Shown: positions 1 through 13,800, numbered from the stretch's first letter. The stretch: 64,000 nt of DNA from Talinum fruticosum (GCA_021018815.1 JAITYX010000030.1:945001-1009000), one strand, 5' to 3'. A program made the numbers and translations. The notes: generated from the letters alone by a model not told the origin.

Positions 1-710
1 GGCAGAGATGGTGGTTTGGTTGTAGACATGATTGAGCAGTATGGGATGATACAACAAGGTTGACAAAAAGGTTAGGGGTTGATTGTGATATTGTGGGTAA
101 TGGGAGTTGATAGTGAGAGTGGGGGAGCTCTCAGATAAGGTTGATTAAGCGTGAGTGCAAAATGTATGGGTTTCGTGAAGGGCTTAGTTTCCTTGCAGGT
201 AATGGACAAAATAAAGCAAATCAAAAGGTGATGCAAAACAATGGAGATAGCCAAGTATATATGTGTTATAATGCACGAGAGAGATGAATTGAGTGGGTGA
301 TATATAATGCGTGATGACTACTGATTATTTTATAAAGTATAGTAGGGCATTAAAACCATCTCTCCCTCCCCCTCCCCCTCTTTTTTTTTTGGAATATAAA
401 TAAATGCTCTTCTTTTAGTCGATTCAAGTAATCTCATAGGATATTTGCAAAAAGCTTTTTAAAGTTGGGTCTTGTTTGTAATGTGTAGAGAATTTAATGC
501 TAATACTAGGCAACTTCAAACTCACGGACGGTTACCAAGTTTGTCTTCTAAATATTCTGTCAAAGATTCTATGAGTATTAGTTATTTTGGTTTGTAAAAT
601 ATCTTAGAATTGTTATCAGATATATGAGTTCGACTTGTGCATATGTGCTTTATGTGTGTTTTTATATCGATTGACCGTGTACTCTCATCTTGTTTTGTCG
701 GTTAGAGGCA
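1..710. other. AT-rich spacer, no gene seen
   Basis: No reading frame here has the composition or motifs of a plant gene. A pyrimidine-rich patch lies at about 358-391. Nothing else is recognised. Confidence 0.6.
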
Positions 711-1161
711 AGGTTGTTAGAATCGGGATCCTAACTAGAATCGATCGGGGATAGTTAGAATCGGAATCGTAGAATCGGATCGAGTATCGTAAAATTCTAA
801 TATTTGGTTTGTAATAGAGAAGTTTTTGGATATGAATAAAAATTCTAACTATCATTTATAAAGATTTATAGAAATCTTATTTAACTATAATTTGTCAAAG
901 ATTTTGTTTCAAAAATATACTATATTGTGATGAATTCTCGAATAAAATTATGTGTCAACAATTCATGAAATTTAATTAGAATCATGGATCGGATTGTAGA
1001 ATCGTAGAATTGTATTGTGATCCTACCACATATTTTTGAACTAAATTATAATCGTAAGATTCTAAAACATTGAAGATTCCAATGAGAGTTGGATCAATAG
1101 AGGGTTTTTGAATCGTACTATCGTAGGATCGTAAGATCCGAATCGGGAGTTTAATAACCAT
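711..1161. repeat. AATCG-rich MITE-like element with imperfect inverted ends
   Basis: The left end (AGGTTGTTAGAATCGGGATC) and the reverse complement of the right end (ATGGTTATTAAACTC followed by CCGATTCGGATC) are related, which suggests degenerate terminal inverted repeats. The interior is full of variants of AATCGTA, GGATCG and GATCCTA on both strands. The element is about 450 bp and has no coding capacity. It is probably a non-autonomous DNA transposon remnant. No target-site duplication could be confirmed by eye. Confidence 0.4.
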
Positions 1162-2678
1162 AAGGTGAGAGGATCACCGAGAAAGAAGGAGGTTCAACTT
1201 GTTGCTTATTCATCAATTATTAAGGTTCGTATCTTAACAGCCTCGGATTCCCTCATTATTCGAAGAAGGTAGGAACATCATGGTGGATTTGCACTTGTAA
1301 AACATGAATGTAGGAAATAGAAATGAATTAAAACAAACCACTTTTAAACAACAATATTCATCAACAGGAACATAAAGGGGGATAGTCGAGAGATGGAAAA
1401 GTATACCCCACACTAAAACAATCTTAATTTTTATTGAAAACCTAGAGATGCTGGAAACGAGGGAATCAACTTGGGTTATACTCGCAAATCTACTTGAAAT
1501 TAAAGTTATTTATTAATGGATTCTATGCTGTATATCTTATCCCCCACTAAATATATATAACAAGGGAACAAATTGAGGTTTTTGGGTTGATGAGAATATA
1601 TCAGTAATTTTGATTTGAAAACAGACATATTGATCTATATAATCTACCGAAAGTAGCTAGATTATTCACCTATTAAATCCAAAAAAAAAAAATAAAATTC
1701 TTGAGATGAGATGTCATATGGTGTAGTATAGAGATTAGGGAAAATGTTTAATGAAGCACTCACGAGATAATTGTAATAATTTAACTTTAACAAAAGCATC
1801 TACAAATCACATACCGACCTACTTATTTCTGGAATATAAGTTGTACTAATTTCCTTTATTTATCTTAGGTGAAGAATCAGTGAATACGATGATACCCCTT
1901 GTCTAACATAAGTACTAAGTAGTAGGCTCATTGAAGATTTGATCAAAATCTTTCATATCTAGCATTTTTACCGAGAAGTTAATAGGGTTGCAGATTGAAT
2001 CGCCTGAATGGACCATATTATTTCTCATCTTGTTGTATTTTTCAAAAGACGACTTAGGTGGGATCCTTGTGAGAATGACAAACAGTAATAACCCAGAACT
2101 AAAGAGAGAGACAACAAGATACGAACAACATTAAGCCACTTAAACCAGCTCTAAGCAAGCAAAATTGCAAAAGAAGTCTTTAATTAGTGAATGTCAAATA
2201 TCATAGTATGAATTCTATGTAATTATATATTGACTTCTATATGCCCGACTGAATGATAACAGAGGCGTGTGCAATATAGAGGAAAGAGACTACAATTTAT
2301 ATTAAATTTGTAGCGGATCAATATACGATTGTACTCTGTCTTTCAAGCTTACTCGCGTTCTAAGCATCTCGCTAATCCAAAAAAGATATATATTACTCCG
2401 TTACGATACTTTGACTTAATTAGAGGTTTCAACTAACTCGTTATTAATATACATTCTGAGGTTGATAATCCTAATCAAGTGCATCTAAAAGAGGCATAAT
2501 CCATCATTATGTGATTTAAGGATGCCAAAGTTGTACACTATAACGAGGTGATTAGGAAGCCAAATAATGATTTCCGTGAGTCACATCAATTTACCCATTT
2601 GCCACTTGCCTTCATTATTATGGCTACCTAAAGTTTTCTAAAGGTGCTTTTTTTCCCTTTATCTAAATAAATTGATGC

Positions 2679-2728
<50 letters not shown>
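2679..2728. repeat. Compound microsatellite (CT)n-(AT)n
   Basis: About 13 CT units run directly into about 12 AT units. The short frame that reads through it is only a translation of the repeat. Confidence 0.9.
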
Positions 2729-4739
2729 CCCTTTCTCTATGAAATGGGCAATGGATTAGTGCCTATCTCCCCCACAAAGAGAAAAGCTAATTATGCACTA
2801 ATTATATATTTATGGACCCCATATAAAATATATGTATATATAGTGTCTGTCCAAATATATTATATCATCTAACTTTGATAATTTGACCAATCATTGATAG
2901 AAATTAGTAATGATAAACATTGGTCAAAGTCTTATGCCTAGTGATGGTGTTTAACTTGCATCTGTCTTGATAGGTTGGAGAATAATACATGAGTTTTCTC
3001 CTACTAATATATGGACCAACAAAAATTCGAAGGTTGATCGATTTATGGATTTATCCAATTTAGCTAACCATTTTTGTGGTCGTATAATACAAGTTGATAT
3101 ACGTGTAGATTATGAGACCAATATATGGCAATGGCCGCTTTTAATCAAGCTAATATACTTACGAGTATCCCTAAACATGCGAGCCGAGCAACTAATTAGC
3201 CTAGTCATTTATGTGATACTTTTGTTCGGAGGCTTAATGATCACTATACTGAACCATACAAAACCTTACTACTTACGAGAAGTGTAACTTTTCGATAAGA
3301 GACTCAATGATTTAATAGGCATATCTTAAATTATGAGAAAATAAAAAGTATCGAAGCATAGATATCTAAGCTCTCTTTGAACTTGGCACACTAAGGGATG
3401 CCCCAAATGAATATTTGTTTGTGGTGACTTTAGTGGTTGAAGTTGTATAAAATCTTAGCCAAGACATGTAAACTTGTATTATCCCAAGAAAACAATCAAA
3501 AGTGGAAGTATGATCAAGAAAGCAATAGACTAAAAGAAAGATATACATCCAAACTTTCTCTGATTTGCAAGAAAAAGTTATCATATCAGTAAGACTAATA
3601 TATCATACATCAAGAGTGACAAATGAGAACATTTATTCATTAATCATCAAGAATTGGTCTTTTTGTATGCAAGGGTGATGCAATAGAAGGATATAAATGT
3701 AAATATTTAATTTTTTTGAATCCTGTAGAACATTTCTGAATCACTTGAACGAGAGGCACTGTGACAAAGAAACTTTTTACGAGATCACATCATCTACTTA
3801 AAGAACATTGAGTCGTGTACTCATATATACACGATTAAGTTAAACAATAAGGTTCCAAAATACATGATTATTGACAACTTCAAAATAACACACTTTGAGA
3901 ACAGTAAAGTGCATGACTGATGATTATTACGACTTTGATACCGCATTAAATAATCACTTAAACAAGAAGTTAAAATTTACTATATTGTTAGGTTCTATAT
4001 TAGTCTCATGATAACTTGGAGAATTTTTCCCTTAACAAAAGGGATAAAATTAATATTCTATGGACCTCAATAACGGATATATATATATATATATATTTTA
4101 GTGGATAATGTTACAAACACTAGAAGGAGTTCAACCAACCACAAGGATCAAAGATGAAAGCATGCATTTTGCACTACTCACTTGGTAATCATTTTACATG
4201 AATCACATCACCTACTAATTAATCATACCCTCCCTCATCATGGTTTTCCTAAGTACCAATCTTTAGACCTCTCCCCAACCGGGTGCACTTAATTAGCAAC
4301 ATTATGGAAGAAATTAAATTAACAAAATTAAATGGACCGTAAAATAATACCTTATGTTACAAAAATTGAGAGCGATTTAAAAGTTTATGTCGATTACATA
4401 GTAATTAGTTATGCATATATAGCTTTCCTAAGTTTAAAAATTAAACTTATTATATACGCTGATACTATAATCCTGGAAGTTATACTCGTTAAAGAACTAT
4501 TTTATAAAAGTTTGTCAAAAAAATTTACGATGATTAAAAGATTGATTGTAATTTAAGATTTTTATTCATATAATAAGTAAGAACACTGTTACGTTGATTA
4601 AAGCATTCATTCATGGCCACCTTTCGTGTCACATCAAATTCATTTGATTTATTAAAGTTTTGGCACGATCACAAGTAAAAAAATGAACCAAAAAAAAGAG
4701 AAAAAGGATAAGAACATTTCAAGGGAAATTAAAGAAACG

Positions 4740-5040
4740 AAACTGAAAGAAATTCACCACTCGACGATGGATAAATGCACCCACCCAAGTATTTTTTCAG
4801 GGAAAATTTAACCAAACTCGGTGTAATAATTAAAAAGTTAAATTGAGATAATCCGAACTTGAACCCGACTAAACTGAACATTTCTTTTATGTACAAGATA
4901 AGCTTATTGAAACAAAAAAACAATCGTCATGAAGTCATCCCGACTCGAAAGCAAAACTTAGTCGAATCTTAGTGATTCGAAGATAACCCGACTCGAACTA
5001 CCCTAATTCGAAACTAAATCAAATGACTCATTTGTGAGGT
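4740..5040. repeat. Degenerate CCGACTCGAA-type repeat patch
   Basis: Loosely repeated words such as CCGACTCGAA, AACCCGACT and TTCGAA recur without a strict period. The same flavour of sequence recurs at about 20.82-21.06 kb, 26.66-27.25 kb and 36.37-36.69 kb, which suggests a dispersed family of decayed simple-repeat elements. Confidence 0.4.
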
Positions 5041-7499
5041 TTACTTGTGTGGCTGCTTTGAACCAAAAACAAAAGTACATTAAAATTTGTTTATAAAAAT
5101 TGGCGCGCTGAAATCTAGATATGAATATGCAAAGTAGGCTTATTATACTCCCTAAATTCATTTTTTATCTTCCTTAATAATATTTTTTTATGTTCTAAAT
5201 TGACTTCTAGCTCATTCAATGCAATTTCAACAAAATTACTATAACTTCTATTATCTCTATTAAACTTGTCATTAATTTATCGATATTTCTCAGAGTTCAT
5301 ACTTTTTGTGTTTAGAAAAAAAAAATGAGAGTAAAAATTTTAAACATAATTGATAATAGCTTTTTATATAGGCATCTAAGATTTGTTTGTTCTTCTAATG
5401 CCATTTAAGTTATTTTTAAAGTGGATATCCAAGTATAGTCGATAAAGTTTTTACAAATTATTATCATTTCAAATTTAGGATCGAATTTTACTTACATCGA
5501 CGTTTAAGCCCGCTAGACCCAAATAAATGCTATTAGAAGGGCCAAGATTAACAATGGATCTAGAAATGGGCCAAGATTGACAATCTGACGCTAGAAACTT
5601 ATCTTTTCCAACTAAATATGGGCCTTGAGATTGTTCACCTATTTGGCCCAATTCTGTAAAACAAGCCAATAATGGAATAAAAAACCAATTATTATTGAAG
5701 ATAATTGAATTATCACGAAACAAAGTCATATACCATAAGTTAAGAAAATTGTGTTGCAAAAATTTGTAACTAATTTGAATTATATTGTATTGTCTTTTAT
5801 GGCTTATCTGAATTTAAAAAAATCCAAACATCGTATTTTTCCCATATTGGACAGCTAGGCAAAGCATTTATGAAATAAATTTAAAAAAATATTATGTTCC
5901 ATCCACGATGTCAAGTACAAGTACCTTGATCCATCTTCCATAAAAATCAAAATAAAATACCTTTATCCGTCACAATTATAAATTATAGGTTTCACATAGC
6001 ATCCCTTAATGTAGGTCAATTTAAGTAGTTTAATACTTATTATTTTTTTATATAGTAAATAAGATTTATCCGTCCTACTGTTAGAACTAAGAATGACTCA
6101 TCAGTTAACTCCAGTGACATGAATGATCCCATGACCTAGTTTTTTTTTTTTTTTTTTGTGGGTTAATTTAGAACATATTATATACAAGACTATCTTATTT
6201 AATTAAAATATAGATATCATCAGATAAATATTTTTGATGTTGATTTTTATTATGATTATAAGAGTAGCTAATCATTCATTTAATTAACTATAAATTTGAT
6301 GTTAAAAAGTCACCAAAAAATAAATTATTAATCACAACTAAGTTAATAAAAAGTGGTTTTATTTTAAAAAATATTATTTACCTTGAAACTATTGGAAAGT
6401 TACCCCTAAAAAGTTCACTTCACCGTAACTTTGAGACGGAATTATCTAAAAGTTTATTTGTATTTGGTACGAATGAACTTGTTAGTTGTACTCATGCTTA
6501 AAGTTATGGATCAATAAGACCATTAACATTTGATGATTGAACAACCTAATCAAATTTTATCTTATCCAACATTATCCTCATAATAATGCAATTGTTATGC
6601 ACCACAACAACAAGAACTCCTAACATACATATTCCATAACTAATAATTAGGTTATTAGGAGAGAACAAGTCGAAATTAATTAGAAAGATCATAATCATCG
6701 ATCATTTATACATACATAGAATAACTCGATGCATCAATCAACCACTGGAAACAACGGAATAGCTAACTATTTCGATGGTCTGATCGAATCTTCTCCTTCA
6801 AAATACGTCATCAAAATACGTCGTATGCCGAATTTATAGTAAGTCTAGGGTAAATGGCATAAGTGTTGCCAACATAAACATGCATGCATTCGTAACAAAC
6901 TTTTCACCCTTGAGGTTATTATATGCATCCACAAAAAGAGGAAGAAACCTGTAAAAAGAAGCCAACAAAAGCTGGAACCCGACAATGATTAATGACTCCC
7001 ATAAGGGAAACTCAAGGATAACCCAAAAGCGTGCTTCATCCTATATATGCAGAAACATTCAAACTTAAGGAAAGGGGTTGGTTTTTCTTCTCCTTTCTCT
7101 TTTTTTTTTTTTTTTGTAGTAAACATGGAGGTCCCTCCCTAGCTAGAAGCTGGGGGCAAGAAAGCCTCATAAAAAGCAACGATAAGTACTGTACTACACA
7201 ACTAATTTTATCCATTGGAGACTGGAGTAGGCTTTGAAGTAAGCTTTTTAACTAGGTTGTGACCTCCTTTTGGGAGACTAGTTATCTTGCTCACAATATT
7301 AGCTTGATCAAATTATAATCGATCTTTTTACGAGATAAAGATGCTTATCGAGTGAGATTTTCTACATCTGTATCTCCTCAAATCTAGTACAAATGATTTC
7401 ACACCATATTGGCTCGATTAAATTCATAGCCTGTACTTTTCTTTTATCAGTAGTATACATAACAGTACATACTTTTTTTGGGGTACATGTATATAGGTT

Positions 7500-7960
7500 T
7501 AATTTTAGGGGGTTGATGGATGTTTAAGGATGGTGTCATGGGGGTTATCGCTTAAGATGGAAGCATTCTCGGCTTTTCTGCTCTCTTTCTCTCTCTTTCT
7601 GTGTCTGTTTTGCTGGCTGGATGCCTCGAAAAGGAGCTCTTTTTTCTCAGAGAAACGGCAGTGCACGTGTAGAGAAGCACTTCCACCCCACATCTCATTC
7701 ATCCCCTCCTTGTCTGTGCATCCACCCTCAGACACAACACACACACTCAGAGAGAGAGAGAGAGAGAGAGGAAGTCTCTTTTCCATCCATTCATTCATTC
7801 ATTCTCGTAAATGGAATAAACAGCCTCTTACCGCCATTGAAATCGTCACCCCACCTTCGCTTTTAATGCACTTCAGCTCTCCCTCCTCCCCCCATACAAA
7901 AAAAAAGAAAGAAAAAAAAAACTCTCTCCCTCTCTTCTTGGAGTATCATTAGAATCAACA
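7500..7960. other. Pyrimidine-rich, leader-like stretch
   Basis: This stretch is less AT-rich than its surroundings. It has CT tracts, a (GA)n run at about 7749-7770 and (CATT)n at 7788-7803. The longest frame (plus, 7530-7952, 140 codons) is a low-complexity Ser/His/Arg peptide with no domain, so it is not annotated as a gene. It could be the leader or first exon of an untranslated transcript. Confidence 0.35.
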
Positions 7961-9129
7961 ATATCTCAGCTCAATGCAAGGATTAGGGATAAGCTCCCCA
8001 GAAAATTATTTAATCTTCTTCCTTCATATGATTAATTATGTCTTAATGAATTGAACGTATATATGCATATGTATATATGTCATTGAATACGAGTCATTAA
8101 GATCGCCACAAAATCACGACAAAGCAAGGATAAATGTTTGTAGGGTTTTTTTTTCTTGTTTTCATGCAAATTAAACAGTCTATTTATCAGCTTACTAACA
8201 CCATAATTACTGCACTCCAAGAACACATTACTTCATAGAGAGGGGGTAACAACATCCACATAATCATAAAATTCCTCTAATCATATAGCGGGTCAAAGCC
8301 GACATATATATATCTGCTTATGAAAAAAAAACCGCTTTGAATTTTTCTAAACCCTCTTAAGACGGGATTCACATAGGTATTATTGTTATTGTATTGTATT
8401 CAATTAAAGAAGGAGAAACGAACCTCGAAACAGATTTATCATATTGTTGTTAGTTCATCGACAACTCTGAAAAACCCTCTTTATCTTACCTAACTTTCGG
8501 GGATATAATTAAACTCAACAAAAACTAATAGGAGGAAAAAAAAAAGAAAAAGAAGATGAAGATGTTTATTAGGGTACAATTTAATTAACATAAATCATAT
8601 GGGAGATTGGGAGTCAAAACGAGGTCTCGACCAGCAAAAATCTCCATTGAATAACAATGTACAATATTAATGCTAGCTACCCCCTCAAACACCACCCCGT
8701 CCAAAAAGAAAAAAAAAAAAACTCTCAGGAAATTAAGCAACAACGTTCACTCACCAACACACTACCAAAGATAAAACAAAGTAGTAAGAGAATGAAAATT
8801 TTTTCAAAGAAAAAAAATACACAAGAAAGACTAATGCATCGATGATCAAAACCTAATCTAAAAATCTCCCCCAAATACATTAATTTCAATTGTTTGTCAC
8901 TCATTTCCTACCTACAAATCTTGAACTAAATTCAAAGAAAAAATTTCCATCCCTAAAAATTTTGCCAGGAAGATCATATGGATCATCACCGGGCACCATT
9001 AGATGATCATCGATCAGTGGGCATACATAGAGATTAATTACTAACCTTAATTAATCCTTGAAGCCGAAGTAATTAGTTCCCGGTGATCAAATAGCACCCT
9101 GTAGTTAAGCTCAATTGATGAATACCCAA
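7961..9129. other. AT-rich spacer and probable AHL 3' flank
   Basis: No gene is visible. The part next to 9129 should include the 3' untranslated region of the minus-strand AHL gene. Confidence 0.45.
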
Positions 9130-10030
9130 TCAAAATGGCGGCCGGCCGGTAGCCCAATATCCCTCCGGTGGCATCTGCACTGAATTCATTAGATTGGGAG
9201 GCATTCCGTGGAATAAGGCGGCTGCTGCCCCGTTTGGATCCCCTCCGCCGCCTTGGAGCAGCTGCTGACCCTGCGGGCCTTGCCCGGGCAAGGGCGGCTG
9301 CTCGACCCCTCCTAGGGGGCCACCCTGCATACCCCCCATGGGCCCCTCCTCCTCTTCCAAGGGCAGCCTTTCGTACGCAGCATTGCTGAAGGAGGCTGCC
9401 ATGATAACCACTGGCCCAGAGGCGAGGAGCTGCCCGACGACGCTGCCCCCGACCACCTGCCCCTGCCCGCCTGCGAGGTAGATGGTGAGGCCGGTGGCGG
9501 CGGGCGGGGCCGGGGAGGCAGGAAGGACCCGGCCAGCGACAAGATCTCGAACCTTCCGTGGAGGGTGACAACGGGGGCGTTGGAGGGGGAGTGGGGGACC
9601 CCGGCTGTCGGAGGGTGACGTTGGCGACGGTTCCGGTGCCGCTGAGGATGCAGACGCCGCGCTGGCGGCGGCGGGCGAAGGTGGCGACGCTCTCCATGAC
9701 GTCGCAGCCGTCGGAGACCTCCATGACGTGGGTGCGGAGGGCGTTGGCGCTGTCCCGGGTTATTATGATGGGGGCTTGGGCTTGTTTTTGGACCCTGCTG
9801 GCCTCCCCGGGGGCGGCGCGTGATCTGCTGCTGGTCCCCGCTGCCGCCGTCCTTGGAGCTGTCCGGGGTGTTGTCCCCGGGACCTTCGTCGTCGCGGTCG
9901 CGCTTGGCGAGGCGGGGGAGGCCTCGGAGTCGGAGGGCTGTTGCTGGTGGTGGAACTGGTGGTGGTGGGGGTGGAGGTGGAACGGCGGCGGGAGCTGCGA
10001 GTGCCCGTGTTGATGCGCCGATGCATCCAT
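9130..10030 (-). CDS. AT-hook motif nuclear-localized (AHL) protein, frameshifted in this sequence
   Basis: This is an intronless AHL gene, a plant nuclear protein that binds AT-rich DNA by an AT-hook and assembles through a PPC/DUF296 domain. The ATG at 10030 begins a His/Gln/Pro-rich N-terminus. An acidic Asp-rich stretch follows, then a type-I AT-hook with the core [14 protein letters not shown], then the PPC domain ([82 protein letters not shown]). A Gly/Gln/Pro-rich tail ends at the TGA at 9130-9132. The reading frame shifts five times, each at a C or G run of 4-5 on the coding strand: 9914-9918, 9805-9808, 9770-9774, 9573-9577 and 9512-9515. One added base at each restores a single frame of about 301 codons, the usual size of a clade-A AHL. 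The locus is far more G+C-rich than its flanks. It could be a recent pseudogene, but uniform one-base homopolymer losses and perfect conservation otherwise point to sequencing error. Confidence 0.9.
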
Positions 10031-10870
10031 TCTAGCAGCTACCAAGCTTCTTTCTTAGTGAATCGATTGATTGCAGAGAGATGACAGATTAGATTTGGGT
10101 GTTGATGGATTGGTTAATGAATTGGTGGGATTAGTCGACTAAGGAAAGGGGTGTCTGGGGAGGAGAGATAGAGAGAGAGAGGGCATAGTGGAGGGTGTAA
10201 AAGGGAAGGCGGAAAGGAGGGGGGCTGTTGAATTAGGGATGAGTAGTGGAAGTACAACGGGTGTATATTGGAGGGAGTAGCTTAAGCTTAGCTATAGGAA
10301 GGAGGGAGGGACAAATTACAAAGTAAACGAGAAAGCAACTATTTTATTCATTCAATCTGGGCTCTCTCTCTCTCTCTCTCTCTTCTTTCTCCTTTATGGT
10401 GGGGTTTTCCTTTGAAGAACAAGCAAGGGTTACAGCTTTTTGCTTATTGAATCAAAGCAGGAGCTGAGTCTGGTCTCTGAGTCTCAGTCTGGGAGGAAAC
10501 AAAAGCAACCCAGCTTTGTTGTCTATTGCTAGCCTACCTTAGCCTGGTCCACTCTCTCTCTCTCTCTCCCTTTCTCCGTTGGGGGGTGGGTTCTGGGAGT
10601 TCTGAGTTGGGTTAGGGTTAGATCAAGGCAAAGCAAAGCAGGGGAGGGACGACAGAGAAAGGAGATTGGGTTTTGGTGAGGAGAGAAAACTGCGTGTAAA
10701 TAATAATTGAGGCCAAGGACAAAGAGAGAGAGAGAGACAGAGAGAGGGGGTGTCCCTGAAAGTGAAATAATTAACTGGTGAAATTGAGAGAGAGAGAGAG
10801 AGAGAGTCATATCATAGGAGTGTGGAGATGTCACATACGCCCAAAAAAAGGGCGTCCTAAACATAACATC
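10031..10870 (-). promoter_or_regulatory. AHL 5' leader and promoter region
   Basis: This region lies upstream of the AHL start on the minus strand. It holds several CT/GA tracts (about 10164-10180, 10362-10384, 10551-10570, 10724-10746 and 10785-10806), as is common in plant 5' leaders. It also carries two tandem telomere-like hexamers (GGGTTAGGGTTAG on the plus strand, 10609-10621). No clear TATA box was found. Confidence 0.4.
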
Positions 10871-13800
10871 AACTACATCATATCATATCATATCCTCGTA
10901 ACATCCTTCATTGGGGTTGGGAGATATTCTCCTTTTTTTTCCTTTTTTATTTTAAATAGCCCTTCAATTTATTTTTTCATGCTTGGAATTATAGTTAGGC
11001 TTTCCCTTTTTCTATTTTTTGGGATATTTAATTACTTTGGTTAGCAAAGTTTTAAGCTTATAAAGTGACATCATAATGTGGGCATAACTTCAATAAAAAA
11101 ATTACAATTTAATTGCAATATTAATCCTACTCAATAATAATTATTTAGTTTAAAAATTAGCTCAAATTTAGATCAAATTGACCTAAAGATATAATCATAT
11201 CGGTGTAAAAGTTTGATTCCAATTTATATCAAGTAAAAGAAATAAAAAACAGGATTCAATTTATAATTTCGTCCGATTATCCATAAAAGAGAATACAAGA
11301 GATTTATCTCTTTTTTGCAATCTCAAAAGAGGGAGAAGGGGAAAGGATTTGAAAGAGCCCACTCGAACCCTACAAAGGTGTATAGTTGATTAGGAAGTGG
11401 TGCAACCTTGCATGTCCCAATTGCTATGTAACCAGCCATGGCTATTATTTTTGCCGCTTTAGGGGTGGGTGTGGGTCCTTAATCCTCATGCACCTTCCAA
11501 CACTTCGTCTTTATCCTTATCCTCCTCCTTAATTCCTTCAAATTCAATTTGCCCTACCTTACCAAACCCCCTTTGCTTGTTTTCCTCGTCCCCACCTTAT
11601 TTCCTTCAATTTTATATATGTATATATGCATCAATACATTGGATTTGTACTCAATTTTTCTAGGCTTAGCTTGCATTTCAATATATTGAGCGTGTTCATT
11701 ATTAGCTTATGAGATATTGGTAATATAAGTTTCGGTAAATACAGATTATCATTATCAAATACACTTATCTTAAACGTCTACTTGAACAACTAACCATTAA
11801 CCACTAGCATATGATAGCTAATCATTAATGAAACAGTTAAGAATTATAAAAGCAGCTAATCACTACTAAAACAGCTACTTTTAGTAAACACTCTCATTGT
11901 TTCTTTCATCTTCTATCCATCAAACTCGTGATATTTTAAGTTTATTAGCGATATTGAATGTTACAATGGATCGACTTTGGCTCGGAGAGAAGAAGCTTGT
12001 CCTTGGAAGAGAAAAAGAGGAAGGAAAGGGAGAGAGAGTGAGTGAGAATAGGACATGTTAAAAGATCAAATGAAATATCACATCAAATGATATTATTACA
12101 TTATAAACTTAGGAAAAGCTTTATAAATTCATCCATCATATCATATACCTAAATTCTTTAATTTGACCCTACTATAATTAATCCCCATGTACTTGGCCGT
12201 GGTACTATGAATATATATGTCTAGGCAGCGGAATTTGACAAGTGTACTCTACCCATATATATATTTTTCAATTACTGAGACAATCTCTATAGCCATACTT
12301 TACTTTATTTCAGATAATTAACTTAGAATAATTAAAAAAAAACCCTTTTATGTATTAAGCAATTCAGGACATGATCCCCTACCATGCATAAAGAATCATA
12401 GAAAAAAAATACTATTTTGTGCACAAAATTATAGGCATTTTTTTATATCCCATGGTGTTGTCCACCTTCAAAACATCACTTGATCATTACATTACAAAAT
12501 CAAGATAATTCATCATTCCTATTTTGTCATACTTTTTTTAATGAATCAAAACAATATTCTATTACGTTCCATTGTTTATTACAATTCATAATGTCCTTTT
12601 TTTATGCTTAAATTTCTTATTTTTTAAATCAAGACAATATATTTTTTTTCCATTATAAATACAAACATATAAAAATAAGGAAAATGGAGGCTTTTTAGAT
12701 TATGCTTTGTATCCTTTAGCTTATATATGTATTTTTAGAATATTTGATTTGTTATAATTTAAGTTTCTCTAAATTTCTAAATAATTTGTGATGTGGACCT
12801 CCTTTTTATCGGAGTAACATCTCATACCTAGAAGAAGTCTTCCCCGAAACCTTTTTTCTCCTCTTTTTAGGTTACATAATTAAATAAATAGGAAAAAAAA
12901 AGATCAAAGAAATATCCAGCTAGAGATTATCCTAAGGGCTATTGCGGGGTATCTTACAGGGTGTATGTATGTATGTGTGTGTGTTGGGGGGAGAGAGACA
13001 GAGAGGAGGGCATAGTTTGACCGCATATTAGTCAATAGATGTGTGTGTGAGAGAGAGAGAAAGAGAGAGAGGGAGAGAGCACGAGGGAAGAAGAGGAAGT
13101 ACTGCAAAGAAGAGCGAGAAAGACGCGTGGGTTTCGCTGACAGGTTCAGGATTATTAGGCTCAGACAGATTCATCAGTGGCTCGCAAAAACAAGCACTCA
13201 AACTCAGTCCTTCTCCCATCCATCCCAACGTTTTCTTTCGAAAACCATAACTAAATCAAACCATTCTGCCACCAATTAGTAGTCTAGCTTGGCTACAGTC
13301 GCACCCCAAGACCATATTTTATGTCTTTACTTGCACCCTCTGCACCAGGATCATGTCCTTTGTTTCTTTGTTTCTTCTCCTTCAATATTGTCAAAACAAT
13401 TCCTAAATTAGAAAACTCAAAAAGAAAAAACAAAGAGAGGAGAAAATGTCGAATAAATTTGAACAAGGTTTGAGAAAAGAATTAGACTAATGAGTCGGCC
13501 AACAGTCTCGAAATTTAGAAAACTGGAACTGCACACCCTGAAGCAAGGTTTTTGGATGTTTTTATGCCTAATACTGTGAGGAACTCGATGGCTTAACTCA
13601 AACACCAAAATCATGTCCTTGAGGCCTCTGAATATGGCCCGAAGTAAACCTGAATTATGGCCTTTAGTTCTGAGTGCTGACATATTAGAGCCTTCCCAAG
13701 AGTTCTTCAGACTACCCACTTGAAGGCTATCTATGGATCAAGGAGCAATGGTAGGTATAGGCGGGCAATTGTGTAACGTCCATTACCATGGCATAGGCTC

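Larger units (their letters stand above)
1162..7499. other. AT-rich intergenic spacer
   Basis: About 6.3 kb without a recognisable gene. The short frames in it are uninterrupted by chance and show no domain signal. It holds a (CT)n-(AT)n microsatellite near 2.7 kb, a short (TA)n near 4.08-4.10 kb, several poly(T) tracts (for example about 6140-6157 and 7101-7115) and a degenerate CCGACTCGAA-like patch at about 4.74-5.04 kb. Confidence 0.55.

Noticed and set aside
7530..7952. 140-codon plus frame
   Set aside because: Low-complexity Ser/His/Arg composition over CT and GA tracts, no domain and no consistent splice context. Probably untranslated or chance.
9130..10030. AHL as a true pseudogene
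   Set aside because: All lesions are one-base losses in homopolymers with no stops or substitutions otherwise, so assembly error is more likely. Not fully excluded.
9047..10045. A single 332-residue AHL protein in one frame
   Set aside because: Only the start and the first half of the PPC domain are in this frame. The Arg/Ala-rich remainder is out-of-frame reading of the true PPC and tail.
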